Positions 19,197-27,297 of a stretch of DNA of 64,000 nt are shown one piece after another (the first letter of the stretch is position 1; each line of letters starts with the position of its first letter). The stretch is from the NCBI RefSeq assembly GCF_008630915.1, contig NZ_CP043909.1:1612001-1676000 (forward strand), read 5' to 3'. The notes below the pieces were generated by a model. That model had not been told where the DNA came from, did not search any database, and was given only the letters and a program-made list of their open reading frames with translations. Both the position numbers and the translations under genes were made by a program. The DNA comes from Acinetobacter suaedae (GTDB taxonomy: Bacteria > Pseudomonadota > Gammaproteobacteria > Pseudomonadales > Moraxellaceae).

Positions 19197-20027
19197 ATGA
19201 AAAATTTTAATCAAAAAGTTGCTGCGATTACAGGTGCAGGTTCTGGAATCGGTCAACAACTTGCTATTTTATTGGCACAACAAGGTGCACATTTAGCCCT
19301 AAGTGATGTCAACGAGCAAGGCTTAGCTGAAACATTGGAGCTTGTTAAATCCTATCCAGTTAAAGTCACGCTTAGCACCTTAAATGTGGTTGATCGCACA
19401 GCTGTAGAGGAATGGGCTGCGAATACCGCTCAAGAACATGGAAAAATTAACCTCATTTTTAATAATGCAGGCGTGGCATTGGCAAGCACGGTTGAAGGAA
19501 TGAGTTATGAGGAAATGGAATGGGTATTTGATATTAATTTTTGGGGTGTTGTACATGGTACCAAAGCATTTTTACCCTATTTAAAGCAAAGTGGTGAAGG
19601 GCATATTATCAATATTTCCAGTCTATTTGGCTTAACCGCCCAACCTACGCAAAGTGCATACAATGCGACCAAATTTGCAGTACGTGGTTTTACCGAATCA
19701 CTTCGTCAAGAGCTTGACTTACAAGCCAACGGCGTAAGTGCAACTTGTGTCCATCCTGGGGGGATTCGCACCAACATTGCGAATAGCGCACGCATGAGTG
19801 ATAGTATTCGGGCTTTAGGATTGAATCCTGCAAAGGCCAGTAAAGCTTTTAACAAGGTACTTAAAACTCCACCTGAAGAAGCTGCAAAAGTAATTTTAAA
19901 TGCGGTTAAAAAAGATCAGCGCCGAGTTTTAATTGGCAATGATGCCAAAATTTTAGATCTAATTCAGCGTGTAACACCATCACATTATGCGCAAGCATTG
20001 AATTTGTTCACCAAAAAGAAAAAGTAA
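19197..20027 (+). CDS. Short-chain dehydrogenase/reductase
   Basis: A 276-aa classical SDR. The nucleotide-binding motif TGAGSGIG is at residues 12-19, with NNAG after the fourth strand, and the catalytic Ser and YxxxK appear in NISSLFGLT and AYNATKFAVRG. The acidic residue after beta2 (LALSDVNEQG) favours NAD over NADP. The extended C-terminus with KAFNKVLKTPPEEAAKVIL resembles SDRs acting on hydrophobic alcohols or ketones. It follows the amidohydrolase by 15 bp and is probably cotranscribed with it. Substrate is not recognisable. Confidence 0.9.
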   Translation: MKNFNQKVAAITGAGSGIGQQLAILLAQQGAHLALSDVNEQGLAETLELVKSYPVKVTLSTLNVVDRTAVEEWAANTAQEHGKINLIFNNAGVALASTVEGMSYEEMEWVFDINFWGVVHGTKAFLPYLKQSGEGHIINISSLFGLTAQPTQSAYNATKFAVRGFTESLRQELDLQANGVSATCVHPGGIRTNIANSARMSDSIRALGLNPAKASKAFNKVLKTPPEEAAKVILNAVKKDQRRVLIGNDAKILDLIQRVTPSHYAQALNLFTKKKK

Positions 20028-20053
20028 GATTTGAGTTCATCCTCTATTTGACT

Positions 20054-20092
20054 CACAAAGCTCTAAAGTAAAATGTAATTTAGGGCTTTGTG
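20054..20092. terminator. Hairpin terminator between the convergent SDR and LysE genes
   Basis: A 14-bp stem (20054-20067 with 20079-20092, one G-U pair) in the 75-bp gap between convergent genes. T runs are short on both sides. Confidence 0.6.
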
Positions 20093-20102
20093 AATCAATG
20101 GA

Positions 20103-20741
20103 TTATGCTAAATATTGAATGTTAAATTCTCTATAAAACATTCCCAAAGCCAATATACCCATCATGACAGACAGCGTTCTTAATAAAATGGTTTGTACTT
20201 TTATATCACTGAGTACTTTCTTTAGATTCCACGAAAAAAAGACATAAAGTCCGCCAATGATGGCAAGCGTGAAGATGGTAATAGACACTAAAAACCAGCT
20301 TTGCTTTTGCAATGACTGCGCGCCGAAGATAGCAGGTACAATCGCAAGATAAAATGAAATAGTTTTAGGATTACTCAAAGTAATTAACAGTCCATCTTTA
20401 TAGGAAAAAAGCGTGTTTTTGAGATTTTCAGGTGCTTCATTTTCCAAAAGATTACCGTTAAAAAACCAAAACTTATAAGCTAAGTAAAGCAGGTACGAAC
20501 TTGATAGTAGTATCAAATAAAAAACCAAATGTGGACTGAAATGATGAAGAGAAGAAAAAAGAAAAATTGAAATCAATAAAAAAGTGATATCTCCTGTGAT
20601 AAGACCACACAGCATCATCAGTCCATTTTTATATCCCTGTACTAAAGTCTTAAACATAAGACTAGTCATGCCTGGTCCAGGGAGGATTGCGGCTAATCCT
20701 AAAGTTAAAACATAGGTCATTGTTTGTGTGAGATGTTCCAT
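20103..20741 (-). CDS. LysE/RhtB family amino acid exporter
   Basis: A 212-aa inner membrane protein with about six hydrophobic segments and the family opening LAAILPGPGMTSLMFKTLVQG. The central signature around GLLITLSNPKTISFYLAIVPAIFG is clear. Members export amino acids or related compounds with a proton gradient. It is transcribed away from an Lrp/AsnC regulator, the usual control partner for this family. I use the ATG at 20741; a TTG at 20756 is in frame and neither has a strong ribosome binding site. Confidence 0.9.
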   Translation of the reverse strand: MEHLTQTMTYVLTLGLAAILPGPGMTSLMFKTLVQGYKNGLMMLCGLITGDITFLLISIFLFSSLHHFSPHLVFYLILLSSSYLLYLAYKFWFFNGNLLENEAPENLKNTLFSYKDGLLITLSNPKTISFYLAIVPAIFGAQSLQKQSWFLVSITIFTLAIIGGLYVFFSWNLKKVLSDIKVQTILLRTLSVMMGILALGMFYREFNIQYLA

Positions 20742-20828
20742 GTCAATTAAAACCAAATGAAATCGGATCTCTATTTTTTAATAAATACACAGGTAAATTT
20801 GATCTATATGTTCTAGCAAATATAAAAA

Positions 20829-20849
20829 ATAGGGTATAAATAACCCTAT
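20829..20849. promoter_or_regulatory. Palindrome between lysE and lrp, candidate Lrp operator
   Basis: ATAGGGT (20829-20835) and ACCCTAT (20843-20849) flank a 7-bp AT spacer, 22 bp before the lrp start. The 15-21 bp dyad with an AT-rich centre is the usual form of Lrp/AsnC sites, and the position suits autoregulation and control of the divergent exporter. Confidence 0.5.
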
Positions 20850-20871
20850 ATTTAAATTTAATAGAAATTTT

Positions 20872-21351
20872 ATGCCTAATTTAAAAATTGATAAAACTGA
20901 TGCAAGAATTTTAGAGTTGTTGCAAAAAGACTCAAGAACCACAAATGCTGACTTATCAGAACAGTTAGGTCTTTCAACCTCGCCCTGTTGGCGAAGAGTC
21001 AAACATTTAGAAGACACCAAAGTCATCAAAGGATACGGCGTTTTACTTGATCGCAAAAAACTTGGCTTAGGTGTGATGGTGTTTGTCCGTGTATCGATTG
21101 ATAGTCATAGCGAAAGAGAGGCAAAGAAATTTGAAGAAGAAGTCACTGCCTTAGATTATGTCGTTGCATGTTATAGCATTGGAGGCGATGCAGACTTTTT
21201 GTTGCAAGTCGTATCACCAGATCTCGATACCTATGCTGAATTTTCAATGACGACCATTCGAAGATTGCCCGGAATCAAAGAAATGCAAAGTATGTTTGTG
21301 CTGAAGGAAATAAAGCCCTTTTTATGTTTTCCAGTAAAGCCTCAGAAATAA
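20872..21351 (+). CDS. Lrp/AsnC family transcriptional regulator
   Basis: A 159-aa regulator with the N-terminal HTH (about residues 8-60: DARILELLQKDSRTTNADLSEQ, written in parts as DARILELLQKDS and TTNADLSEQLGLSTSPC) followed by the RAM ligand-binding domain, whose GDADFLLQVV signature is at about residues 103-112. Such proteins sense amino acids as octamers. The divergent LysE-type exporter 130 bp away is the obvious target. The inverted repeat TGCACT (21359-21364) and AGTGCA (21381-21386) just after its stop could act as a terminator hairpin. Confidence 0.93.
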   Translation: MPNLKIDKTDARILELLQKDSRTTNADLSEQLGLSTSPCWRRVKHLEDTKVIKGYGVLLDRKKLGLGVMVFVRVSIDSHSEREAKKFEEEVTALDYVVACYSIGGDADFLLQVVSPDLDTYAEFSMTTIRRLPGIKEMQSMFVLKEIKPFLCFPVKPQK

Positions 21352-21453
21352 ACACTAGTGCACTGATTTTGACTGATCACAGTGCATAAAAATAAAAATG
21401 CCTTGTTTTAAACCAAAAAAGTATGACGAAATACAAAAATCGTATTACTAAAC

Positions 21454-21469
21454 TGGCACGCCATTTGCT
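21454..21469 (+). promoter_or_regulatory. Sigma-54 promoter of the guanidine operon
   Basis: TGGCACGCCATTTGCT fits the -24/-12 consensus TGGCACG-N4-TTGCW exactly, with GG at 21455-21456 and GC at 21467-21468 separated by the obligatory spacing. The expected transcript start is near 21480, just before the riboswitch aptamer, which supports it strongly. Sigma-54 use implies nitrogen control through NtrC or a similar activator. Confidence 0.85.
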
Positions 21470-21486
21470 TCATTAATCCCATCATA

Positions 21487-21592
21487 AAGTGATCTAGGGT
21501 TCCGATAGACGACTCCTCAAAGTTGGCTATGACTGAGACCGAGAGTTCACGGTTCGCAAGAACTACACGGAGGGATAAAAGCCCGGGAGGTT
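21487..21592 (+). promoter_or_regulatory. Guanidine-I (ykkC) riboswitch
   Basis: The leader contains the two conserved blocks of the guanidine-I class: CTAGGGTTCCG near 21494-21504 and ACACGGAGGGATAAAAGCCC around 21575-21584, followed by GGGAGG, with a variable hairpin (GTTC...GAAC) between them. The class binds guanidine and turns on export or degradation genes. Downstream genes encode the guanidine carboxylase pathway, as expected. After the aptamer, AACCT (21600-21604) can pair either with AGGTT (21588-21592) or, more weakly, with AGGT (21611-21614) at the ribosome binding site, so control of translation is possible. Confidence 0.93.
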
Positions 21593-21621
21593 GGACTTAA
21601 ACCTTAAAAGAGGTCATGCGA

Positions 21622-22359
21622 ATGAGCGAATATCATAACAACCAGATCCTTTGGACTGAAAAACTACCGGGTGGTCATCATTGGTCTGGACGAGTTCAGA
21701 AAGGGACAGTTTTACAATTCAAAGCGTTAGCTTCAAACGCCAATGTTTCACTGTTTTGTGTGAATGCTGAAGATAAACTCGAACGTTACAACATGCCAGA
21801 CACCTTAAAAGGGCAACATACTGCATTTTTAACGACGGGCAATGTTTTGTATTCAGATTTAGGGCGTGTCATGGCATCGATCGTTAAAGATGACCATGGT
21901 TGGAATGATACGTTCTGTGGGGCGAGTCGTCCTGAGCAAATCAGCAAACAATTTGGTCAACGTCGTTTTCAAGATGCACGAAATGAAATGTACCAAAACG
22001 GTGTAGATGGCTTATTAGTAGAGATGGCGAAATTTTCACTGTCACAGACTGATTTAAGCGCAACCGTAAACCTTTTCTCAAAAGTGAGCCCCAATGATCA
22101 AGGTGCTCTAACCTATACCCAATCAGACAATACCAGCCAAATCATTGAATTACGTTTTGAAATGGATTGTTTGGTTTTTCTTTCTGCTGCTCCCCATGGT
22201 TTAGATAACAGTTCGCTCTATCAACCAAGCGATATTCAATTGTCTTTATATAAAGCCAATCCTTTAGCCGACCACGATATTTGTCGTGATGCCTGTCCAC
22301 AAAATCAGCGTGCTTTTCAAAACAACGCACGTTACTACGCATTGAGTTCAGCATATTAA
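21622..22359 (+). CDS. cgdA: Carboxyguanidine deiminase subunit (DUF1989, urea carboxylase-associated protein 1)
   Basis: A 245-aa DUF1989 protein of the urea carboxylase-associated type 1 group. Conserved segments include LPGGHHWSGRVQKG, the DTLKGQ/LYSDLGRVM region, and HGWNDTFCGASRP with a metal- or substrate-binding Cys. In guanidine-degrading bacteria this protein and its partner form carboxyguanidine deiminase, which turns carboxyguanidine into allophanate and ammonia. It is the first gene after the riboswitch. The ATG at 21622 is preferred because AAAAGAGG lies 8 nt before it; the ATG at 21616 is too close. The A/B letter follows gene order only. Confidence 0.85.
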   Translation: MSEYHNNQILWTEKLPGGHHWSGRVQKGTVLQFKALASNANVSLFCVNAEDKLERYNMPDTLKGQHTAFLTTGNVLYSDLGRVMASIVKDDHGWNDTFCGASRPEQISKQFGQRRFQDARNEMYQNGVDGLLVEMAKFSLSQTDLSATVNLFSKVSPNDQGALTYTQSDNTSQIIELRFEMDCLVFLSAAPHGLDNSSLYQPSDIQLSLYKANPLADHDICRDACPQNQRAFQNNARYYALSSAY

Positions 22360-22376
22360 GCTATAGGAGAAGCATC

Positions 22377-23030
22377 ATGACGAGTTTACATACTTTTGAA
22401 AAAGCAACATTAAGTGAAGTTTGTCCTGCGGGTGAAGCATGGATGTGCGAAGTCAAAAAAGGGCAATACTTTCGGATTATCGATTTAGAGGGCAACCAAG
22501 CTGTTGATACGTTGTTTATCTCAGCAGAAAATCCTGAAGAGCGTTATAGCGCTACAGATACGCTTGCCATGAATCAATATATCTATTTAGAAAAAGGCAC
22601 ATCTTTATACAGTAACTTTGGACGGTTAATTGCAGTCATTCATGATGATAACTGTGGTCGTCATGACACGTTGGGTGGCGCATGTTCTTGCGAAAGTAAT
22701 ACTGTGCGCTATGCACATGAAACTTATCCTATGCATAGTTGCCGCAACAATTTCATGTATGCCTTAGCCAAACATCCCATCGCGAAAAAGCACAATTTGA
22801 ATGTGCGTCACATTGGTCCAAATATCAATTTCTTTATGAATGTTCCTGTCACATCTGATGGACATTTGAAATTTGATGATGGTATTTCTGCACCGGGTAA
22901 ATTTGTCGAGATCAAAGCAGAAATGGATTTAATCGTGCTGATCTCTAATTGCCCGCAACTGAATAATCCATGTAATGCCTATAACCCGACACCGATCCAA
23001 TTAGTGATTCGTGATGGTGAGGAGGCTTAG
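22377..23030 (+). CDS. cgdB: Carboxyguanidine deiminase subunit (DUF1989, urea carboxylase-associated protein 2)
   Basis: A 217-aa DUF1989 protein of the type 2 group and the expected partner of the preceding gene product. It carries the conserved DLEGNQAVDTLF and TLYSNFGRL-type segments and a Cys-rich pocket (GRHDTLGGACSCESN and MHSCRNNF), which are the probable metal or catalytic ligands. TAGGAGAAGC gives a good ribosome binding site 17 bp after the upstream stop. Only 3 bp separate it from the carboxylase gene, so the three proteins should be made together. Confidence 0.87.
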   Translation: MTSLHTFEKATLSEVCPAGEAWMCEVKKGQYFRIIDLEGNQAVDTLFISAENPEERYSATDTLAMNQYIYLEKGTSLYSNFGRLIAVIHDDNCGRHDTLGGACSCESNTVRYAHETYPMHSCRNNFMYALAKHPIAKKHNLNVRHIGPNINFFMNVPVTSDGHLKFDDGISAPGKFVEIKAEMDLIVLISNCPQLNNPCNAYNPTPIQLVIRDGEEA

Positions 23031-23033
23031 TCT

Positions 23034-26000
23034 ATGTTTAATAAAGTTTTAATCGCCAATCGTGGAGCGATTGCATGTCGTGTTATTCGAACACTAAAAA
23101 AATTAGGTATCCAATCCGTTGCTGTCTACTCTGAGGCAGACCGAGATTCATTGCATGTGACCTTAGCGGATGAAGCGATTTATATCGGTGATGCACCCGC
23201 GAGTCAAAGTTACCTCAATGTTGACAAAATTTTAGAAGTCGCCAAACAAACAGGTGCGAATGCCATCCATCCGGGTTACGGTTTTCTATCTGAAAATGCT
23301 GAATTTTGTGATCTATGTGAATCACAAGGAATTGCATTTATCGGTCCAAACTCAGCTCAAATGCGTGCATTTGGTTTAAAACATACCGCTAGAGAACTTG
23401 CAATCGAAGCAAATGTGCCGCTATTGCCAGGTAGCCAACTTTTGGCTGATGAAGCAGAAGCATTAGTTGAAGCAGAGCGTATTGGTTATCCTGTGATGCT
23501 AAAAAGTACTGCAGGCGGTGGTGGTATCGGCATGCGCTTGATATGGAATGCTGAAGAACTTAAAGATGCTTTCGCAACAGTTTCTTATCTTGCGCAGGCA
23601 AACTTTAAAGATGCAGGACTGTATTTGGAGAAATTCGTACAGAATGCTCGCCACATCGAGGTGCAAATATTTGGTGATGGTCAAGGACAAGTTTTAGCGT
23701 TAGGTGAACGAGATTGTTCTGTTCAACGTCGCAATCAAAAAGTTATTGAGGAAACCCCAGCACCACATTTAAATGATCAACAACGTTCATATATTCAGAC
23801 TGTTGCAATTCAACTTATGCAATCCGTGAATTATCGTTCAGCGGGTACTGTTGAGTTTGTGATGGATACGGACACGCAAGACTTTTACTTTTTGGAAGTA
23901 AATACCCGTCTACAAGTTGAACATGGTGTCACAGAACAAGTATACGGCGTGGATTTGGTTGAATGGATGGTCACACTTGCGAGTGGCGACTGGACAGCAC
24001 CAACACAATCTTTGAAATCAGTAGGACATTCGATACAAGTTCGTTTGTATGCAGAAGACCCGATCAAAAACTTCCAACCGAGTGCAGGTTTACTGACCTT
24101 TGTTGAATTTGATGATCAAGCACGTAATGAAACATGGGTAGAAACTGGCTCAACTGTTTCCTCATTTTACGATCCTATGATTGCTAAAATTATCGTCACG
24201 GCAAATGATCGAGATGCGGCTATTCAAGCCATGAATCATACCCTAGCCAAAACTCAGGTTGCAGGTATCGAAACCAATCTTGAATATTTACAGAATATTA
24301 TTGATTGTGAAGTGTTTAAAGCGGGTACTCAAACCACTCGTTTCCTTAATACTTTTGAGTGGAAAACTCAAAAAATTGAGGTATTGCAAGCTGGCATTCA
24401 AACTTCCATACAAGATGTTACTGGGCGTTTAGGTTACTGGGATGTGGGTGTACCACCGTCTGGAGCAATTGACCCTTTATCTTTAAATGTGGCAAACCAA
24501 CTACTTGGCAATGCATCTAATAGTGCAGGTTTAGAATGTACCTTGCATGGACCTACACTAAAGTTTCACTGTGATAGCCAAATCGTGCTTGCAGGTGGTG
24601 ACATGCCATCAACCTTAGACGGTGAGCACATTCCAATGTGGCAAACGGTGAATGTCAAGAAAGGGCAAATTCTTAAATGTGGCAAAATCATCACAGGATG
24701 TAGAACGTATATTGGCATCAAAGGTGGTTTGAATGTTCCCAAATACTTGGGTTCACAAGCGACTTTTACCTTAGGTCAATTTGGTGGTCACGCAGGACGT
24801 AATTTGTTAATTGGTGATATGTTGCCAATCACTTCGTTTAGTTCAGACCAACAAACAAGTTTAAATGCAGAACAAGTCCCGACATTCTCAAACAGTTGGG
24901 AAATTGCGGTGATGTATGGTCCGCATGGTGCGCCTGATTTTTTCACCAAACAAGATATTGATGCCTTCTTTGAACATTCCTTCGAAGTACATTTCAATTC
25001 AAGCCGTACAGGAATTCGCTTGATCGGACCAAAGCCAGAATGGGCGCGTGAAGATGGCGGCGAAGCAGGTTTACATCCTTCCAATATTCATGACAATGCC
25101 TATGCTATTGGAGCAATCGACTTTACTGGAGACATGCCAATCATTTTAGGTCCTGATGGTCCGAGTCTTGGTGGTTTTGTTTGCCCAGCAGTCGTTGTTC
25201 ATTCTGAACTTTGGAAATTAGGTCAATTAAAAGCAGGAGACAAAGTTAAATTTGTTCCTATTCGATATGAACAAGCAACCCAATTAAATCAAACCTATCA
25301 TCATATGCTCAGTACAGAGCATCTCAATGCTGTGCAATTCGGTCAAAGCTTTTATGTTGAGTTTGATAGCTTAAATGATGCCGTATTAGATCGTTTAGAT
25401 GGTCAAGATCATACGCCAAATGTTGTTTATCGCCCCGCTGGTAATAACTACATGTTGGTTGAGTATGGCGAATTGGTTTTAGACCTGAATTTGAGATTCC
25501 GCATACATGCATTAATGCAGTGGGTTAAAGATCAAAACATCATAGGTATCATTGATCTAACACCGGGAATACGTTCACTTCAAATTCATTATGACTCACT
25601 CAAACTGGATCAACAGAATTTATTGAACCTACTCAAACAAGCCGAAACAGAATTGCCTGATGTGACTGAAATGCAAGTTCCTTCACGTACTGTGTATTTA
25701 CCTTTGGCTTGGGAAGACTCTCAAACGCAGTTGGCAACTGAACGTTATATGCAAACGGTGCGTCCAGATGCACCGTGGTGTCCAGACAATATCGAATTTA
25801 TCCGTCGCATTAATGGTCTAAAAGATAAGCAAGCTGTAAAAGACGTGGTGTATAACGCAAATTATTTGGTGATGGGCTTAGGAGATGTATATCTCGGTGC
25901 ACCAGTTGCAACACCGCTTGATCCACGTCAACGACTCGTAACGACCAAATATAATCCTGCACGAACGTGGACACCTGAAAATGCTGTCGGAATCGGCGGT

Positions 26001-26639
26001 GCTTATATGTGTGTCTATGGGATGGAAGGACCGGGTGGCTATCAATTTGTGGGTAGAACAACGCAAATGTGGTCTCGCTATCGTAGAAATGCAGACTTTG
26101 AGCAAGGTAAACCGTGGTTATTGCGCTTCTTTGATCAGATTAAATTCTATGAAGTTTCTGAAACAGAACTCATGCAAATGCGTGAGGATTTTAAGGCAGG
26201 ACGACTCAAACTCAGAATTGAAGAAGGTATTTTAAACCTCAAAGAATATAATCAATTCTTATCAGACAATGCTGAAACCATTTCAAGTTTTAAAGCAACT
26301 CAACAAGCTAACTTTGATGCTGAGCGTCGTCGTTGGCATGAGGCAGGGCTTGCGGAATATGTCTCAGAGAGTTTGGATGCTGTTGATGAGGGTGAAACGG
26401 TCATCATTCCTGATGGTGGTTGTGCAGTTGAATCACATATGCCGGGTTCGATTTGGAAAATTGAATGTCAATCTGGTGATATCGTTGAGGAAGGAGCAAC
26501 GCTAGCGGTCATCGAGGCTATGAAAATCGAAATTCCGATTGTTGCTCCCGAACGTATGAAAGTTGAAAGCATTACTATCGAAAAAGGACAAACTGTTAAA
26601 ACAGGGCAGGTGTTATTTACGCTAGCGCCAGTGATTTGA
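23034..26639 (+). CDS. Guanidine/urea carboxylase, complete
   Basis: A 1201-aa single-chain biotin enzyme. The biotin carboxylase part covers residues 1-440 (FNKVLIANRGAIACRVIR, the glycine-rich KSTAGGGGIGMR, EVNTRLQVEHGVTE), followed by KipA/AHS2 (about 450-760), KipI/AHS1 (about 810-1010) and a biotinyl domain with VIEAMKIEIP near the end. It carboxylates guanidine or urea using ATP and bicarbonate. Placement after a guanidine-I riboswitch and the two deiminase subunits makes guanidine the likely substrate. GAGGAGG precedes the ATG. No allophanate hydrolase follows in this window, so that last step must be encoded elsewhere. Confidence 0.9.
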   Translation: MFNKVLIANRGAIACRVIRTLKKLGIQSVAVYSEADRDSLHVTLADEAIYIGDAPASQSYLNVDKILEVAKQTGANAIHPGYGFLSENAEFCDLCESQGIAFIGPNSAQMRAFGLKHTARELAIEANVPLLPGSQLLADEAEALVEAERIGYPVMLKSTAGGGGIGMRLIWNAEELKDAFATVSYLAQANFKDAGLYLEKFVQNARHIEVQIFGDGQGQVLALGERDCSVQRRNQKVIEETPAPHLNDQQRSYIQTVAIQLMQSVNYRSAGTVEFVMDTDTQDFYFLEVNTRLQVEHGVTEQVYGVDLVEWMVTLASGDWTAPTQSLKSVGHSIQVRLYAEDPIKNFQPSAGLLTFVEFDDQARNETWVETGSTVSSFYDPMIAKIIVTANDRDAAIQAMNHTLAKTQVAGIETNLEYLQNIIDCEVFKAGTQTTRFLNTFEWKTQKIEVLQAGIQTSIQDVTGRLGYWDVGVPPSGAIDPLSLNVANQLLGNASNSAGLECTLHGPTLKFHCDSQIVLAGGDMPSTLDGEHIPMWQTVNVKKGQILKCGKIITGCRTYIGIKGGLNVPKYLGSQATFTLGQFGGHAGRNLLIGDMLPITSFSSDQQTSLNAEQVPTFSNSWEIAVMYGPHGAPDFFTKQDIDAFFEHSFEVHFNSSRTGIRLIGPKPEWAREDGGEAGLHPSNIHDNAYAIGAIDFTGDMPIILGPDGPSLGGFVCPAVVVHSELWKLGQLKAGDKVKFVPIRYEQATQLNQTYHHMLSTEHLNAVQFGQSFYVEFDSLNDAVLDRLDGQDHTPNVVYRPAGNNYMLVEYGELVLDLNLRFRIHALMQWVKDQNIIGIIDLTPGIRSLQIHYDSLKLDQQNLLNLLKQAETELPDVTEMQVPSRTVYLPLAWEDSQTQLATERYMQTVRPDAPWCPDNIEFIRRINGLKDKQAVKDVVYNANYLVMGLGDVYLGAPVATPLDPRQRLVTTKYNPARTWTPENAVGIGGAYMCVYGMEGPGGYQFVGRTTQMWSRYRRNADFEQGKPWLLRFFDQIKFYEVSETELMQMREDFKAGRLKLRIEEGILNLKEYNQFLSDNAETISSFKATQQANFDAERRRWHEAGLAEYVSESLDAVDEGETVIIPDGGCAVESHMPGSIWKIECQSGDIVEEGATLAVIEAMKIEIPIVAPERMKVESITIEKGQTVKTGQVLFTLAPVI

Positions 26640-26655
26640 TGAAAGTAGTGATTGT

Positions 26656-26682
26656 AAGAGATCTATTATTAATAGGTCTCTT
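26656..26682 (+). terminator. Hairpin after the guanidine operon
   Basis: A 12-bp stem (26656-26667 with 26671-26682, one G-U pair, 3-nt loop) 16 bp after the carboxylase stop. The next bases are A-rich before a short T run, so it is an imperfect intrinsic terminator. Confidence 0.6.
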
Positions 26683-26723
26683 AAAAAGTTTTATATGCAC
26701 AGCTACACATTGATGCATTCAGC

Positions 26724-26738
26724 GTACCTAAATGGTGC
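26724..26738. promoter_or_regulatory. NtrC-like enhancer site
   Basis: GTACC-TAAAT-GGTGC matches the NtrC dyad GCACC-N5-GGTGC with one mismatch, about 120 bp upstream of the -24 element at 26857. This is the normal distance for a sigma-54 activator site. Confidence 0.5.
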
Positions 26739-26856
26739 GAGTTGGTACATTTTTTAGGCATTTTAAAACGGGAAAATTATCCTCATTCGTGCTTCCTTTA
26801 TAGCTAAGTGGCTTATTTATCTTTTATTCTGACCGAATCCATACTATCTGATATTT

Positions 26857-26872
26857 TGGCATGCTTTATGCT
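26857..26872 (+). promoter_or_regulatory. Sigma-54-type promoter of a short transcript
   Basis: TGGCATGCTTTATGCT has GG (26858-26859) and GC (26870-26871) in the required register, with two or three consensus mismatches outside these. An overlapping sigma-70 reading (TTGGCA, 17 bp, TATATA) is also possible. The expected start is near 26883, and the transcript would end at the terminator near 27050. Confidence 0.55.
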
Positions 26873-26882
26873 TTTATTTATA

Positions 26883-27050
26883 TACAACATAAATAGAGGA
26901 GAACAATAAACTTGATCACTAAATCACACACATCGGTTCATTCCAACATGTATAAAAAGAATAACCAGTACATGAGCAGTAACAATGGAATAAACTGATG
27001 AAATACTCTGCTTTCAAGCAAGCCCCATCTCAACGTAGTGGGGCTTTTTT
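26883..27050 (+). ncRNA. Candidate nitrogen-regulated small transcript
   Basis: About 168 nt lie between a sigma-54-type promoter and a strong terminator with no annotated gene. It could be a regulatory RNA. It also contains a possible 28-codon ORF (TTG at 26912, stop at 26996-26998) with AGAGGAG ten bases before the start, whose product would be polar and Asn/Ser-rich. I cannot tell whether it works as RNA, peptide or both. Confidence 0.45.
27020..27050 (+). terminator. Strong intrinsic terminator
   Basis: AAGCCCCA (27020-27027) and TGGGGCTT (27039-27046) form a GC-rich 8-bp stem with an 11-nt loop, running directly into six T residues. No long gene ends before it; only the short transcript described above does. 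Confidence 0.9.
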
Positions 27051-27095
27051 ATTATTTAATTTAAGTTTATTCAACAAATCTCAATCACTATAAAT

Positions 27096-27111
27096 TGGCA
27101 CATATTCTGCA
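27096..27111 (+). promoter_or_regulatory. Sigma-54-type promoter of the small ORF, NikR-like and solute-binding genes
   Basis: TGGCACATATTCTGCA keeps the complete -24 box TGGCAC, with GC at 27109-27110 correctly spaced from GG at 27097-27098. The predicted start near 27122 leaves a 45-nt leader before the 41-aa ORF. Confidence 0.7.
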
Positions 27112-27167
27112 TTCTAAATAAGTAATACAAAAACTAATTTTAGTAATACCCTTGTAGGAGCTGCGAT

Positions 27168-27293
27168 ATGAGTGAAGCCAAAACCAACACTGTAGAAAAA
27201 CACCCTATTAAGAAATTCTTAGTCGATTTATTCAGTGCAAGAGCAGGTCTGTATTTCAAACAAAATCACCAAGTCAGCAAGGTAAAGGGATAA
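27168..27293 (+). CDS. 41-aa small protein
   Basis: An ORF of 41 codons beginning MSEAKTNTVEKHPIKKFLVD and ending 4 bp before the GTG of the NikR-like gene. A strong ribosome binding site (GTAGGAG) sits 7 nt before its ATG, and the AAAGGGA near its end can serve the next gene, so the two are probably translationally coupled. It is basic, with one amphipathic stretch (KKFLVDLFSARAGLYF) and no signal peptide. I know no family for it. Confidence 0.6.
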   Translation: MSEAKTNTVEKHPIKKFLVDLFSARAGLYFKQNHQVSKVKG

Positions 27294-27297
27294 GACG

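Noticed and set aside
21359..21386. NtrC enhancer for the guanidine operon (TGCACT and AGTGCA)
   Set aside because: The half-sites are 16 bp apart instead of 5; a hairpin ending the lrp transcript is at least as likely.
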